A program made the translations under genes and the position numbers. From the NCBI GenBank assembly GCA_900548545.1, contig URKX01000005.1, positions 1-64,000 of the forward strand: a stretch of 64,000 nt of DNA. The letters run 5' to 3'. The notes below the pieces were generated by a model, which was not told the origin of the DNA, made no database searches, and was given only the letters and a program-made list of their open reading frames with translations. This document shows, one piece after another, positions 25,013 to 33,045 of this stretch. Source of the DNA: an uncultured Oscillospiraceae bacterium (GTDB lineage Bacteria; Bacillota; Clostridia; Oscillospirales; Acutalibacteraceae). Within the stretch, counting starts at the first letter, position 1. Each line of letters opens with the position of its first letter.

Positions 25013-25207
25013 ATGGAAGTGGATCTCATTTTTCAAATTGCCGCCGTTGGGATCATCGTTGCTGTGCTCAACCAGCTGCTTATGCGCTCCGGACGGGAGG
25101 AACAGGCCATGATGACCACCCTGGCAGGATTGATCGTGGTGTTGATGATGATTTTGCGGCAGATCGACACCTTGTTCCAAACGGTCAAGTCTATTTTCTC
25201 CCTGTAG
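25013..25207 (+). CDS. spoIIIAC: Stage III sporulation protein AC
   Basis: Small two-TM membrane protein of the SpoIIIA complex. 64 residues, the usual length, with helices at about 5-22 (IFQIAAVGIIVAVLNQLL) and 33-50 (MTTLAGLIVVLMMIL), and the end FQTVKSIF that resembles the Bacillus protein. AAAGGGAGGG precedes the ATG. Stop is two bases before spoIIIAD. Confidence 0.95.
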   Translation: MEVDLIFQIAAVGIIVAVLNQLLMRSGREEQAMMTTLAGLIVVLMMILRQIDTLFQTVKSIFSL

Positions 25208-25209
25208 CC

Positions 25210-25599
25210 ATGGAGTTTTTAGGCATTGGGATTGTGGCTTTGTGCGGGGTGTTCTTTGCCGCCTTGGTACAAAAAAGCAATAAAGAATTTGCCCTGCTGA
25301 TCAGTTTGGCAGGAGCGGTCCTTTTGCTGCTTACCGTGTTGGGCAGGGCAGAGCCGCTTCTCCGCCAAATCGAGGGCCTAGCGGAACTTGGGGCCCTGGA
25401 GGGGGATGCGGTAAAGCTAGTGCTTCGGGCAGTGGGCATCACCGTGGTAGGGCAAGTGGTGGCGCGGCTGTGCAAAGACGCGGGGGAGTCCGCCCTTTCC
25501 TACACGGTAGAGCTGGCAGCCCGTACGGCTGTTTTGGCAGCGGCATTGCCTGCCATCACGAAAATACTGGATTACTTGGGGGAGATCGCCGCCCTGTAA
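25210..25599 (+). CDS. spoIIIAD: Stage III sporulation protein AD
   Basis: Membrane protein of the SpoIIIA complex. 129 residues, family-typical, with four hydrophobic helices: about 2-18, 28-45, 70-92 and a C-terminal one. Conserved parts are LVLRAVGITVVGQVVARLCKD and AGESALSYTVELAARTAVLA. The start has little Shine-Dalgarno sequence of its own and lies two bases after spoIIIAC, so translation is probably coupled. Confidence 0.93.
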   Translation: MEFLGIGIVALCGVFFAALVQKSNKEFALLISLAGAVLLLLTVLGRAEPLLRQIEGLAELGALEGDAVKLVLRAVGITVVGQVVARLCKDAGESALSYTVELAARTAVLAAALPAITKILDYLGEIAAL

Positions 25600-25601
25600 G
25601 G

Positions 25602-26714
25602 ATGTGGGACTGTGTGAAAAAACGGATATTTCTGCTGTGCCTGTTGTCGGTGTGCTTGGTGTGGTGGATCCCCTGTTTTGCATCAGCAGACGAGGTTTCC
25701 AGTATTGCTGAAAAGAGCGGCGCCGGGGAGCTTTACGGTTCTTTGGACAAAGAAACCCAAGAGTTACTCTCCCAAATGGGGGTGGAAGAGGGGCAATGGT
25801 CTGCCGGGGACGGGGAGGGGCTGTTGGAAACTGGTTCCAAGCTGCTGCGGGAAAAGCTGGCAGCCCCCCTCAAGGGGTTGGCTTCTTTGATCGGCGTGGT
25901 GGTGCTCTGCCGTCTGGCTGGAAATTTTGAAGAGGGCAGCGGCGTTTCCTTGCTGGCTGGCACGGTGGCCTGTGCCGGCGTGCTCACCGCCCCGCTCCTG
26001 GGGCTGATCCGGGCTGCGGACCAAGTGGTGCAAAGCACCTGTGTGTTCTTGGGAGCCAGTGTGCCGGTGTACTCCGCATTGCTGGTTGCTTCGGGGAATC
26101 AAGCAGTGGGGGGCGGGTATAGCTTTTTAACATTGGCTGCTGGCAGCGCCATCCCGGTGCTCTCTTCGGCTCTTCTTGTGCCGCTGCTGCATGGTTTTCT
26201 CATGCTGGCACTTGCCTCATCCCTCTGTGGGGGAAAATTCGACGCCCTGCTTTCCAGTTTATACAGTTTCGGGAAATGGGCGCTGGTGCTGGCAGTCACC
26301 CTGTTTTCAGGCATTCTGTCGGTGCAGACCGCGCTCAATGCCCAAGTGGATGCGGCCACGGGAAAGACTGTGAAGCTGTTGGCTTCCTCGGCCATCCCCA
26401 TTGTGGGAGGTGCATTTGGGGACGCCGTGACGGCCATTCAAAACAGTGTGCGGATCGTCAAATCCGGAGTGGGCGCCTTTGGCATTTTGGCCGCAATCTG
26501 CATCTTTGCCCCCGCTGCATTGGAGGCTGCCCTGTGGCTGGGGGTGTGCCAGCTGGGAGAAGTGGCTGCCAACCTGTTTGATATGTCCCGGCTTTCCAGT
26601 CTTTTTAAGGCTTGTGGGTCGGTGGCAAAAATGATCCTTGCAGTGCTTGCCAGCGTTTGCGTGGTGGCGGTGGTCAGTGCGGCACTGGTGGTCTTTATGA
26701 AAGGAAGCTTATGA
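25602..26714 (+). CDS. spoIIIAE: Stage III sporulation protein AE
   Basis: Polytopic membrane protein of the SpoIIIA complex. 370 residues from ATG 25602 (GTG 25614 is an alternative with better spacing to AAGGATG). It starts with a cleavable signal peptide (LLCLLSVCLVWWIPCFASA), then a soluble region and seven or so TM helices, with the conserved GASVPVYSALLVASGN and SAIPIVGGAFGDAVTAIQNS. The stop overlaps the spoIIIAF start (ATGA). Confidence 0.93.
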   Translation: MWDCVKKRIFLLCLLSVCLVWWIPCFASADEVSSIAEKSGAGELYGSLDKETQELLSQMGVEEGQWSAGDGEGLLETGSKLLREKLAAPLKGLASLIGVVVLCRLAGNFEEGSGVSLLAGTVACAGVLTAPLLGLIRAADQVVQSTCVFLGASVPVYSALLVASGNQAVGGGYSFLTLAAGSAIPVLSSALLVPLLHGFLMLALASSLCGGKFDALLSSLYSFGKWALVLAVTLFSGILSVQTALNAQVDAATGKTVKLLASSAIPIVGGAFGDAVTAIQNSVRIVKSGVGAFGILAAICIFAPAALEAALWLGVCQLGEVAANLFDMSRLSSLFKACGSVAKMILAVLASVCVVAVVSAALVVFMKGSL

Positions 26715-27178
26715 ACGCTGTGATGGAAAGCATCTTGACGGTGTGCCTGGTGCTCATTGTCACGGAATTGCTGCAAAAATTCTGCCCAGAGGATCAAATG
26801 ACCCGCTTCGTGGGAAGTTTGGCTGTTTTAGCAGTGATCCTTTCTGCGGTGGGTTCCCTTCTTTCTTTGGATGTGGAACTGCCCATTTCTCAAGGGCCGT
26901 CCCTTCGGCAGCAGGAAGAGCTTGCCTCCTATGTGGAAGAGCAGGTGGAACAGGCAGCTGTGGAGGATTTGGAGGCATATGTGCAGGGGCTTTTGGGAAC
27001 TGTGGGGCTTCAGGCAAAAGAAATCCAGGTTTTCACAGATAGAAAGGAGGATGGCAGCATAGTATTGACCGAGGTGGCTGCGGCGTTTCAATATCCCAGC
27101 CAGGAAGAGCAGGCGCGTGCGCTGCTTCAAAATGTCCTGGGGGAAGATGTGGCCGTTTCAGTCACTGTGGAAGGGTGA
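26711..27178 (+). CDS. spoIIIAF: Stage III sporulation protein AF
   Basis: Component of the SpoIIIA complex with two N-terminal TM helices (about 7-22 and 34-52) and a cytoplasmic or intermembrane C-terminal domain of ~100 residues. 155 residues, slightly shorter than the Bacillus protein. The start shares four bases with the spoIIIAE stop. The C-terminal domain is divergent, as is common for this subunit; the call rests on order and the twin TM pattern. Confidence 0.9.
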   Translation: MNAVMESILTVCLVLIVTELLQKFCPEDQMTRFVGSLAVLAVILSAVGSLLSLDVELPISQGPSLRQQEELASYVEEQVEQAAVEDLEAYVQGLLGTVGLQAKEIQVFTDRKEDGSIVLTEVAAAFQYPSQEEQARALLQNVLGEDVAVSVTVEG

Positions 27179-27197
27179 GAGTCCGGAAAGGAGAACT

Positions 27198-27737
27198 ATG
27201 GAAGCAGAAAACTGGAAACAGGCCCTGCGTAAGCGGTTCCAGCGGGAAAAGCCCTTAAAGCTGGTGGTGATCCTGGGCATCTGCGGCATTGCCCTCATCG
27301 GCCTCTCCTCCTTTTGGGAGCCGGAAAGCACCGCCGATCCCCAGGAATCCCGGGAGGCCCCTGTGGAAACTTCCAGTGATCAATTGGAGCAGGAAATTTC
27401 CCGCCTGGTCACCGCCATCACCGGGGAGGAAGACCCCACGGTAGTGGTAACCTTGGAGGACAATGGCCGCAACCTTTACGCTTCGGATCAGCGGGAGAGT
27501 TCTGAGCAGGAGGACGGAAGGGCATCTTTGGAGCAGGAGAACACCCATGTCCTGTTGGAAGACAGCCAGGGCAGCCAATATGCCTTGACCGTGACAAAGA
27601 CCCAGCCGAAAGTAAAGGGTGTGGTAGTGGTCAGCCGTATGGCAGGGGACCCCGCGGTGCAGGAAAAACTCCTGACAGCAGTGTGTACTGCGCTGGATGT
27701 TTCTACCGCGAAAGTGTGTGTCGTTGGAAGCGCGTAG
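27198..27737 (+). CDS. spoIIIAG: Stage III sporulation protein AG
   Basis: Ring-forming protein of the mother cell-forespore channel. 179 residues: basic N-terminal tail, one TM segment at about 22-40 (LVVILGICGIALIGLSSFW), a linker, and a C-terminal ring-building domain with the conserved KVKGVVVVSRMAGDPAVQEK. The ATG has GGAAAGGAG six bases before it. Twenty bases follow spoIIIAF. Confidence 0.93.
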   Translation: MEAENWKQALRKRFQREKPLKLVVILGICGIALIGLSSFWEPESTADPQESREAPVETSSDQLEQEISRLVTAITGEEDPTVVVTLEDNGRNLYASDQRESSEQEDGRASLEQENTHVLLEDSQGSQYALTVTKTQPKVKGVVVVSRMAGDPAVQEKLLTAVCTALDVSTAKVCVVGSA

Positions 27738-27777
27738 CTTGACCAATAGAACAGTTCATTCTTTGGAGGGATTACCT

Positions 27778-28338
27778 ATGAAATTTGGAAAAAAACAGCT
27801 TGTGTTGGCATCTTTGGTGTTGGCTTTGGGAGCAGCGGTGTACCTCAATTGGCAATTTGCAGGCACTAATACCCTGCCGGTAGAGGATACTTCCTCAGAA
27901 ACAAGCCAATTGGGTGCGGCGCAGCTGGTGAACAACGCCTATGTGGAAACTGTCACGGATGATTTGCAGTCTTCCACAGAAACCGCTGCCCAAGAAGACG
28001 CCCTGGCCCAAGCCCGTGTGGACCGGCAAAGTTCACGGGACGAGGCATTGGAACTGTTGGACAATGTGCTGGAAAGCGTGGACTCTGACAGCGCCGCCAA
28101 GCAGCAAGCAGTGGAGGAGGCCTCTGCCATTGCCCAGAATATCCTGGAGGAGTCCAACGTGGAAAGCTTGCTGCAAGCCAAAGGATACTCCCAGTGTGTT
28201 GCGTATATCACGGAAGAGGAGTGCAGCGTGGTAATGGCAGGTTCTGTGGAAGAAGCAGACACGTTGATCGTTCAGGAGATCGTGATGGAGCAAACTGGCT
28301 TGAGTGCGGATAAAATCAAAATAATCGGAACAAATTAA
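27778..28338 (+). CDS. spoIIIAH: Stage III sporulation protein AH
   Basis: Mother-cell partner of SpoIIQ-type proteins across the intermembrane space, with a YscJ/FliF-like ring domain. 186 residues: TM at about 8-25 (LVLASLVLALGAAVYLNW), a low-complexity Ser/Thr/Glu linker, then the extracytoplasmic domain (RDEALELLDNVLES ... EADTLIVQEIVMEQTGLSADKIKII). TTGGAGGG precedes the ATG. Last gene of the operon; no obvious terminator directly behind it, so read-through into the nusB leader is possible. Confidence 0.93.
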   Translation: MKFGKKQLVLASLVLALGAAVYLNWQFAGTNTLPVEDTSSETSQLGAAQLVNNAYVETVTDDLQSSTETAAQEDALAQARVDRQSSRDEALELLDNVLESVDSDSAAKQQAVEEASAIAQNILEESNVESLLQAKGYSQCVAYITEEECSVVMAGSVEEADTLIVQEIVMEQTGLSADKIKIIGTN

Positions 28339-28339
28339 C

Positions 28340-28368
28340 TTGGTATTGCGTCAAGAGTGTGATATAAT
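28340..28368 (+). promoter_or_regulatory. SigA promoter of the nusB operon
   Basis: TTGGTA (28340-28345), 17 bp, TATAAT (28363-28368), starting two bases after the spoIIIAH stop. It sets vegetative transcription of nusB and followers apart from the sporulation operon. Confidence 0.82.
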
Positions 28369-28376
28369 AGCTTCAC

Positions 28377-28480
28377 AAACCGTCCCAATGTGCGGTTTCC
28401 CGGTGAAGCTTGAAAATGCAATCTATGTACGAAGGATCTGCTGCAAAGGCCCACCGTGGAAACGGTGGGCTTTTTATTTA
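28377..28480 (+). promoter_or_regulatory. nusB leader with intrinsic terminator (attenuator candidate)
   Basis: Between the promoter and nusB lie a hairpin AAACCG/CGGTTT (28377-28398), a CGGTG (28401-28405) able to pair with CACCG in the terminator's left arm, a GCTTGAAAA (28408-28416) that resembles the boxA core CTTTGAAAA, and a terminator GCCCACCGT/ACGGTGGGC with TTTTTATTTA (28449-28480). Transcription must pass this terminator to reach nusB at 28498. Confidence 0.6.
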
Positions 28481-28497
28481 TTTTGGAGGTTGGCTTT

Positions 28498-28920
28498 ATG
28501 ACGAGAAGGGAAGCCAGGGAACAGGCGTTTATTTTAGTGTTTGAGCAGGCAGTGCGGGAGGAACCCATGGACAGCATCCTCCACGACGCAGTGGAGGCCC
28601 GGGATCTCATCCCCAGCAGCTTTGCCGAACGGGAGGCTTTGGGTGTGGAAGAACACCGGGAAGAGGTGGATCAGGCTATTGAGAAGCACATCCGGGGGTG
28701 GAGCTTGCGCCGGCTGTCAAAGGTGACGCTGGCGCTGCTGCGTCTGGCTATCTACGAAATGCTGTGGGAGGAAAGCATTCCCGCCAGTGTGACCATTAAC
28801 GAAGCAGTGGAGTTGGCAAAAATTTACGGCGGCAAGGACGACGCTCCCTACATCAACGGGGTACTGGCCTCTGTTGCCAAGTCCTCGCCCGAGAAAGCAA
28901 AGGACAAGCCCCATGAGTGA
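28498..28920 (+). CDS. nusB: Transcription antitermination factor NusB
   Basis: With NusE binds boxA RNA in ribosomal RNA leaders and promotes antitermination. 140 residues, all-helical. The start MTRREAREQAFILVFEQ and the C-terminal part INEAVELAKIYGGKDDAPYINGVLASVAK are diagnostic. ATG 28498 has TTGGAGG nine bases upstream; an upstream in-frame start at 28456 lies inside the terminator stem. The stop overlaps the TsaD-like gene by 8 bp. Confidence 0.96.
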   Translation: MTRREAREQAFILVFEQAVREEPMDSILHDAVEARDLIPSSFAEREALGVEEHREEVDQAIEKHIRGWSLRRLSKVTLALLRLAIYEMLWEESIPASVTINEAVELAKIYGGKDDAPYINGVLASVAKSSPEKAKDKPHE

Positions 28921-29851
28921 ACTGTTCCTGGGGATTGATACCAGCAATTACACCACTTCTTCCGCACTGTTTGACGGGGAGCGGGTGTTGGAAAACCGGA
29001 AGATGCTGCTGCCAGTGAAGCAGGGGGAAAAGGGCCTTCGCCAAAGTGATGCGGTCTTTCATCATGTGCGGCAGCTGCCCCAGGTGCTGGGCCCTATTTT
29101 GGATGGGTTGGAAGACCGCCCCAAAGCCATTGGTGTATCCCTGGCTCCCACAACGGAAGAGGGCTCCTATATGCCATGCTTCTTGGTGGGGAAAAACACC
29201 GCTGGGCTTTTGGGGCAGGCATGGAAAGTCCCCGTGGAGGGATTCTCCCACCAGCAGGGCCACATTGCGGCAGCACTGTATTCCGCTGGGAAGCTGGAGC
29301 TTTTGGAAAAACGGTTTCTGGCCTTTCACGTTTCCGGCGGTACCACAGAGGCGCTCTTGGTCACTCCGGGGGAGAAGGGGGTGCCCCAGGTAAACCGGGT
29401 GGCCCATTCTTTGGATTTGAAAGCTGGCCAGGCAGTGGACCGTGTGGGCGTCATGTTGGGGCTTGGGTTCCCCTGCGGCCCAGAGTTGGAACGGCTGGCC
29501 TTGAAGTGGGACGAGAAGATCCAATACCGCCCGGTGCTGAAAGGCAACGATTGTTCTCTCTCTGGCATTGAGAACCAATGCAAAGCCCTGCTGGAGCGGG
29601 GAGAGCCGGTGGAAAAAATCGCGCGTCACTGTATCGAGGCCATCGCTGCTGTGTTGGACAAGATGTGCGGTGGCTTGCTGGAAGAGCTGGGGGACTTGCC
29701 GGTGGTATTTTCCGGCGGGGTGTGCTCCAACTCCTTGCTGCGGCACCGGTTGGGAGAGCGCTATCACGGGTACTTTGCGGCCCCGGAATTCTCCTCTGAC
29801 AACGCTGCCGGTGCGGCTGTGTTGGCTTGGAAGAAGGGGTGTTTTTCATGA
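28913..29851 (+). CDS. TsaD/Kae1-like (peptidase M22 family) ASKHA protein, paralogue of unknown role
   Basis: 312 residues with the ASKHA-fold layout of TsaD: LGIDTSNYTTS at the N-terminus, the metal-binding HQQGH (H-x3-H) at about 121-125, HVSGGTTEALLV, and a C-terminal FSGGVCSNSLLRHRL and SSDNAAGAAVLAW. It is shorter than TsaD (~335-345) and the motifs differ from true TsaD, so this is the separate M22-like lineage common in Clostridia rather than the t6A enzyme. It overlaps nusB by 8 bp and xseA by 4 bp. In Bacillus folD stands at this place. Its substrate is unknown. Confidence 0.85.
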   Translation: MSELFLGIDTSNYTTSSALFDGERVLENRKMLLPVKQGEKGLRQSDAVFHHVRQLPQVLGPILDGLEDRPKAIGVSLAPTTEEGSYMPCFLVGKNTAGLLGQAWKVPVEGFSHQQGHIAAALYSAGKLELLEKRFLAFHVSGGTTEALLVTPGEKGVPQVNRVAHSLDLKAGQAVDRVGVMLGLGFPCGPELERLALKWDEKIQYRPVLKGNDCSLSGIENQCKALLERGEPVEKIARHCIEAIAAVLDKMCGGLLEELGDLPVVFSGGVCSNSLLRHRLGERYHGYFAAPEFSSDNAAGAAVLAWKKGCFS

Positions 29852-31050
29852 GCCAAACCGTGCTGACGGTTTCCCAAGTGAACTTTTTTATCAAATCACT
29901 TTTGGAAGGGGATGGCAGGCTGCAGAACGTCCTCATTTCCGGGGAAATCTCCAACTTCACAGATCACTACCGTTCCGGGCACCTGTACTTCTCCTTAAAG
30001 GATGACAAGTCAGTGCTGAAGGCGGTGATGTTTGCCTCGGCGGCACGGCGTCTGAAATTCCGCCCGAAAGACGGCATGAAGGTGCTCATCCGGGGGAGGG
30101 TTTCCGTGTACGAGCCTTCCGGGCAATACCAGCTTTACGCGGAGGATATGCAGCCCGAGGGCATAGGCGCTTTGAGCCTTGCCTTCCAGCAGTTGAAAGA
30201 CCGCCTGAGCCAAGAGGGGCTGTTTGATGCAGACCATAAACGGGAGATCCCTGCTTTTCCTCAGCGAATTGGTATGATCACTTCCCCCACAGGGGCGGCG
30301 GTGCAGGATATTTTGCAGATCACGGGACGGCGCTGGCCCTTGGCGGAAATTATCCTGGCGCCGGTGCTGGTGCAAGGGGAACAAGCTCCTGGACAAATCG
30401 TGGAAGCATTGCAGGAAATGGACCGGCGGCGGGCTTGTGATGTGATCATTCTGGGCCGGGGCGGCGGTTCTCTGGAGGACCTGTGGGCCTTTAACGAGGA
30501 GGCTGTGGCCCGGGCGGTATACGCTTGCACGATCCCGGTGGTGTCCGCTGTGGGCCACGAAACCGATTTTACTATCTGCGATTTTGCGGCGGATTTGAGG
30601 GCCCCCACGCCCAGTGCGGCGGCGGAGCTGTGCACCCCAGACTGGCGGGAGGAACTTGCCCAGGTACTTTCCTACAACCGGTATTTCCGGGAAGAATCGG
30701 CCAAGCTGGTGGAGTACCTCCGGCAAAGCGTGGACCTCTTGGTGGAAACGCCTCTGTTGAAGCATCCGGGAGAGATTTTGGCGCAGCACCGTGAAATGGT
30801 GGAAGGGCTGTTTCGACAGATGGGCGAACGTATGCAGCATTGTTTGACCCGGGAGCAGGGACGGCTTTCTGCCCTTTCGGGCACGCTGGATGCCCTCAGC
30901 CCATTAAAAGTACTCTCTCGGGGGTATGCTATTGTAAGGAAAGACGGGCAAGTGATCAAACGAGAGTCAGATGTTTCCCCGGGGGACCGGGTTGCCATCC
31001 GTTTTGCGGAGGGTGCCCTCTCTGCGGAAATATTGGGAAAGGGAGAATAA
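29848..31050 (+). CDS. xseA: Exodeoxyribonuclease VII large subunit
   Basis: Degrades single-stranded DNA to short oligonucleotides with XseB. 400 residues: N-terminal OB-fold (about 5-100; VLISGEISNFTDHYRSGHLY), catalytic domain with GMITSPTGAAVQDI and VIILGRGGGSLEDLW (about 200-215) and the conserved PVVSAVGHETDFTICDFAAD, then a coiled-coil region and a short C-terminal domain ending in LSRGYAIVRK. The start shares ATGA with the preceding stop. Confidence 0.96.
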   Translation: MSQTVLTVSQVNFFIKSLLEGDGRLQNVLISGEISNFTDHYRSGHLYFSLKDDKSVLKAVMFASAARRLKFRPKDGMKVLIRGRVSVYEPSGQYQLYAEDMQPEGIGALSLAFQQLKDRLSQEGLFDADHKREIPAFPQRIGMITSPTGAAVQDILQITGRRWPLAEIILAPVLVQGEQAPGQIVEALQEMDRRRACDVIILGRGGGSLEDLWAFNEEAVARAVYACTIPVVSAVGHETDFTICDFAADLRAPTPSAAAELCTPDWREELAQVLSYNRYFREESAKLVEYLRQSVDLLVETPLLKHPGEILAQHREMVEGLFRQMGERMQHCLTREQGRLSALSGTLDALSPLKVLSRGYAIVRKDGQVIKRESDVSPGDRVAIRFAEGALSAEILGKGE

Positions 31051-31053
31051 CCC

Positions 31054-31281
31054 ATGGCGGCGAAGAAGTTAAAATTTGAAGAGGCCATGCGGCGGCTTCA
31101 GGAGATCGTTGGAAAGCTGGAGAGCGGCGAGGTTTCTTTGGAAGAATCCATGAAGCTTTTTGAGGAAGGGGCGAAGCTTTCTTCCCAGTGTTACCAGCTG
31201 CTGGACAAAGCGGAACAGCAGGTGACCCAGTTGGCGAAGATTCCCCTGGAAGAGGAGGTGCAGGATGAAGGAGACATTTGA
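31054..31281 (+). CDS. xseB: Exodeoxyribonuclease VII small subunit
   Basis: Small helical subunit that binds XseA. 75 residues, usual length; LKFEEAMRRLQEIVGKLESG and EESMKLFEEGAKLSSQC are the family motifs. Starts three bases after xseA and overlaps ispA by 17 bp, so all are translated together. Confidence 0.96.
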   Translation: MAAKKLKFEEAMRRLQEIVGKLESGEVSLEESMKLFEEGAKLSSQCYQLLDKAEQQVTQLAKIPLEEEVQDEGDI

Positions 31282-32143
31282 CCGGTATCTTTCCCTGGTG
31301 GAAAGGGCTCTGGAACAAAGCCTTCCTGCTCCTTCGGAAGGGGCGCTCACCGCCCCGGTGATGGATTCCATGCGGTACAGTGTGTTTGTGGGGGGCAAAC
31401 GGATCCGCCCAGTGATGGCACTGGCTTTTTGCCGGCTGTGCGGGGGAAAACCTGAAGAAGCCCTTCCCTTTGCCTGCGCTGTGGAAATGGTCCACACCTA
31501 CTCCTTGATCCACGACGATCTGCCCTGTATGGATGATGACGACCTCCGCCGGGGCAGGCCTACCAACCACAAAGTGTTTGGGGAGGCCATGGCCCTGTTG
31601 GCCGGGGACGGCTTGTTGACAAAGGCTTTTGAAACAGCGCTGTCCTTTTCCGGCCCCAGCGAGGATACCCTGCGGGGTGCTAGGATCCTGGCCCAGTGCG
31701 CGGGAGCGCAAGGGATGGTAGGGGGGCAGTGCATCGATTTGGATTCGGAAGGAAAAACGGTGGATTTGGACCTGCTGCGGGAAATGGATTTGGGAAAAAC
31801 CGTGGCGCTGATTTCCGCTGCCTGCCAAATGGGCTGTGTGGCGGCCGGGGCGGGGGAGGATGTTCTGGAAAACGCCCGCCGCTATGCCGAGGGAGTTGGA
31901 ATGGCTTTCCAGATCCGGGATGACATTCTGGATGTGCTGGGGGATGCTGCATCCTTGGGGAAAAACGTGGGGATGGACGCTGCCCGGGACAAACGGAACT
32001 ACGTGTCCTTGCTGGGGGTGGAGAAAGCCCAGAGCCTGGTGGATTCCTTCACCGCTCAAGCGGAACAAGCCTTGGATGCGTTCCCCGGGGATACCGGGTT
32101 CCTGCGTGAGTTGGCTCGCTCCCTGGCCGCCCGAGAGAAGTGA
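31265..32143 (+). CDS. ispA: Farnesyl/geranylgeranyl-type polyprenyl diphosphate synthase
   Basis: Condenses dimethylallyl diphosphate and isopentenyl diphosphate into farnesyl diphosphate, precursor of the cell-wall lipid carrier. 292 residues. First aspartate-rich motif DDLPCMDDDDLRRGRP (about 82-97), second FQIRDDILDVLGD; GGKRIRPVMALAF near the N-terminus binds the homoallylic substrate. Product length cannot be fixed by eye. The ribosome site AGGAGGTG lies inside xseB. Confidence 0.94.
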   Translation: MKETFDRYLSLVERALEQSLPAPSEGALTAPVMDSMRYSVFVGGKRIRPVMALAFCRLCGGKPEEALPFACAVEMVHTYSLIHDDLPCMDDDDLRRGRPTNHKVFGEAMALLAGDGLLTKAFETALSFSGPSEDTLRGARILAQCAGAQGMVGGQCIDLDSEGKTVDLDLLREMDLGKTVALISAACQMGCVAAGAGEDVLENARRYAEGVGMAFQIRDDILDVLGDAASLGKNVGMDAARDKRNYVSLLGVEKAQSLVDSFTAQAEQALDAFPGDTGFLRELARSLAAREK

Positions 32144-33033
32144 GCCGCATTCTCCAGTTCAAAGTCCCGCCGGAGTGGGAAGGACGCACGGTCAAGGACT
32201 TTGCCCGGCAGTATTTGGGGCTTTCCTCCCGAAGCTTTGTAAAGCAAAAACACTTGTCAAACGGCCTTCTCAGAAATGGGATTCCCTGCCGCAGTATTGA
32301 TGTGTTGTCCAGAGAGGACGTGCTGACGCTGAACCTTCCGGAGGAGAATCCGGCTTACCCGCCTGTAGCAGGCCCCCTGGACATTCTTTGGGAGGACGAG
32401 GACTACCTGGTGGTAGCAAAGCCTCCCGGTATGCCGGTACATCCCTCACCAGGCCATGATCGGGACAGCCTTTTGAACCGTGTGGCCTATTACTGCCAGG
32501 AAAAAGGCCAGCAGTATGCTTTCCGCCCCCTGTACCGCCTGGACCGGGACACCAGCGGCATCGTTGTGGTAGGAAAGCACCGAACGGCGGTGTCTTCCGC
32601 ACAGGTGAAAAAAGTTTATTACGGCATTGTCCAAGGAGAGCTTGACCGCCAGGGCACAGTGGATGCGCCCATTGCCTTGGAACCAGGGAGCAAGATCCGC
32701 CGCTGCTGTGGGAAAGGCGGTCAGGCGGCGGTGACCCATTGGGAAGCTTTAGCTTCCGCAGAGGGTCATACCTTGCTCCGTTTTCAGCTGGAAACGGGTC
32801 GTACCCATCAGATCCGGGTGCATATGGCCTATGCGGGCCATCCCTTGGCCGGGGACGACCTGTACGGTGGTTCCCGGCAGATGTTGGGACGGCAGGGGCT
32901 GCACTGCGGGCGGCTGTCCCTCTCCTGCAAGGCCCTGGAGGCTTCCCTGGGGCTGGGATGCCCCTTCCCTCGGGATCTGGTGGCCGCGTTTCCCTGGATC
33001 GAACCTTTCTCGCCGAAGGACCCTTGTGGATAA
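32140..33033 (+). CDS. RluA/RluD-family pseudouridine synthase
   Basis: Isomerises uridines in rRNA or tRNA. 297 residues from a GTG start that overlaps the ispA stop (GTGA). An N-terminal S4-like RNA-binding region is followed by the catalytic domain with YRLDRDTSGIVVVGK (catalytic Asp in the R-L-D-x2-T-S-G motif, about residue 131) and the conserved ETGRTHQIRVHMAYAGHPLAGDDLYG. The family is clear; which uridine it modifies is not. Standing after ispA differs from Bacillus, where dxs follows. Confidence 0.92.
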   Translation: MSRILQFKVPPEWEGRTVKDFARQYLGLSSRSFVKQKHLSNGLLRNGIPCRSIDVLSREDVLTLNLPEENPAYPPVAGPLDILWEDEDYLVVAKPPGMPVHPSPGHDRDSLLNRVAYYCQEKGQQYAFRPLYRLDRDTSGIVVVGKHRTAVSSAQVKKVYYGIVQGELDRQGTVDAPIALEPGSKIRRCCGKGGQAAVTHWEALASAEGHTLLRFQLETGRTHQIRVHMAYAGHPLAGDDLYGGSRQMLGRQGLHCGRLSLSCKALEASLGLGCPFPRDLVAAFPWIEPFSPKDPCG

Positions 33034-33045
33034 GGAGGTAACAGT

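Noticed and set aside
30956..32068. 370-residue minus-strand frame opposite xseA/xseB/ispA
   Set aside because: Three verified genes lie on the other strand; the product is His/Pro/Gly-rich without a domain.
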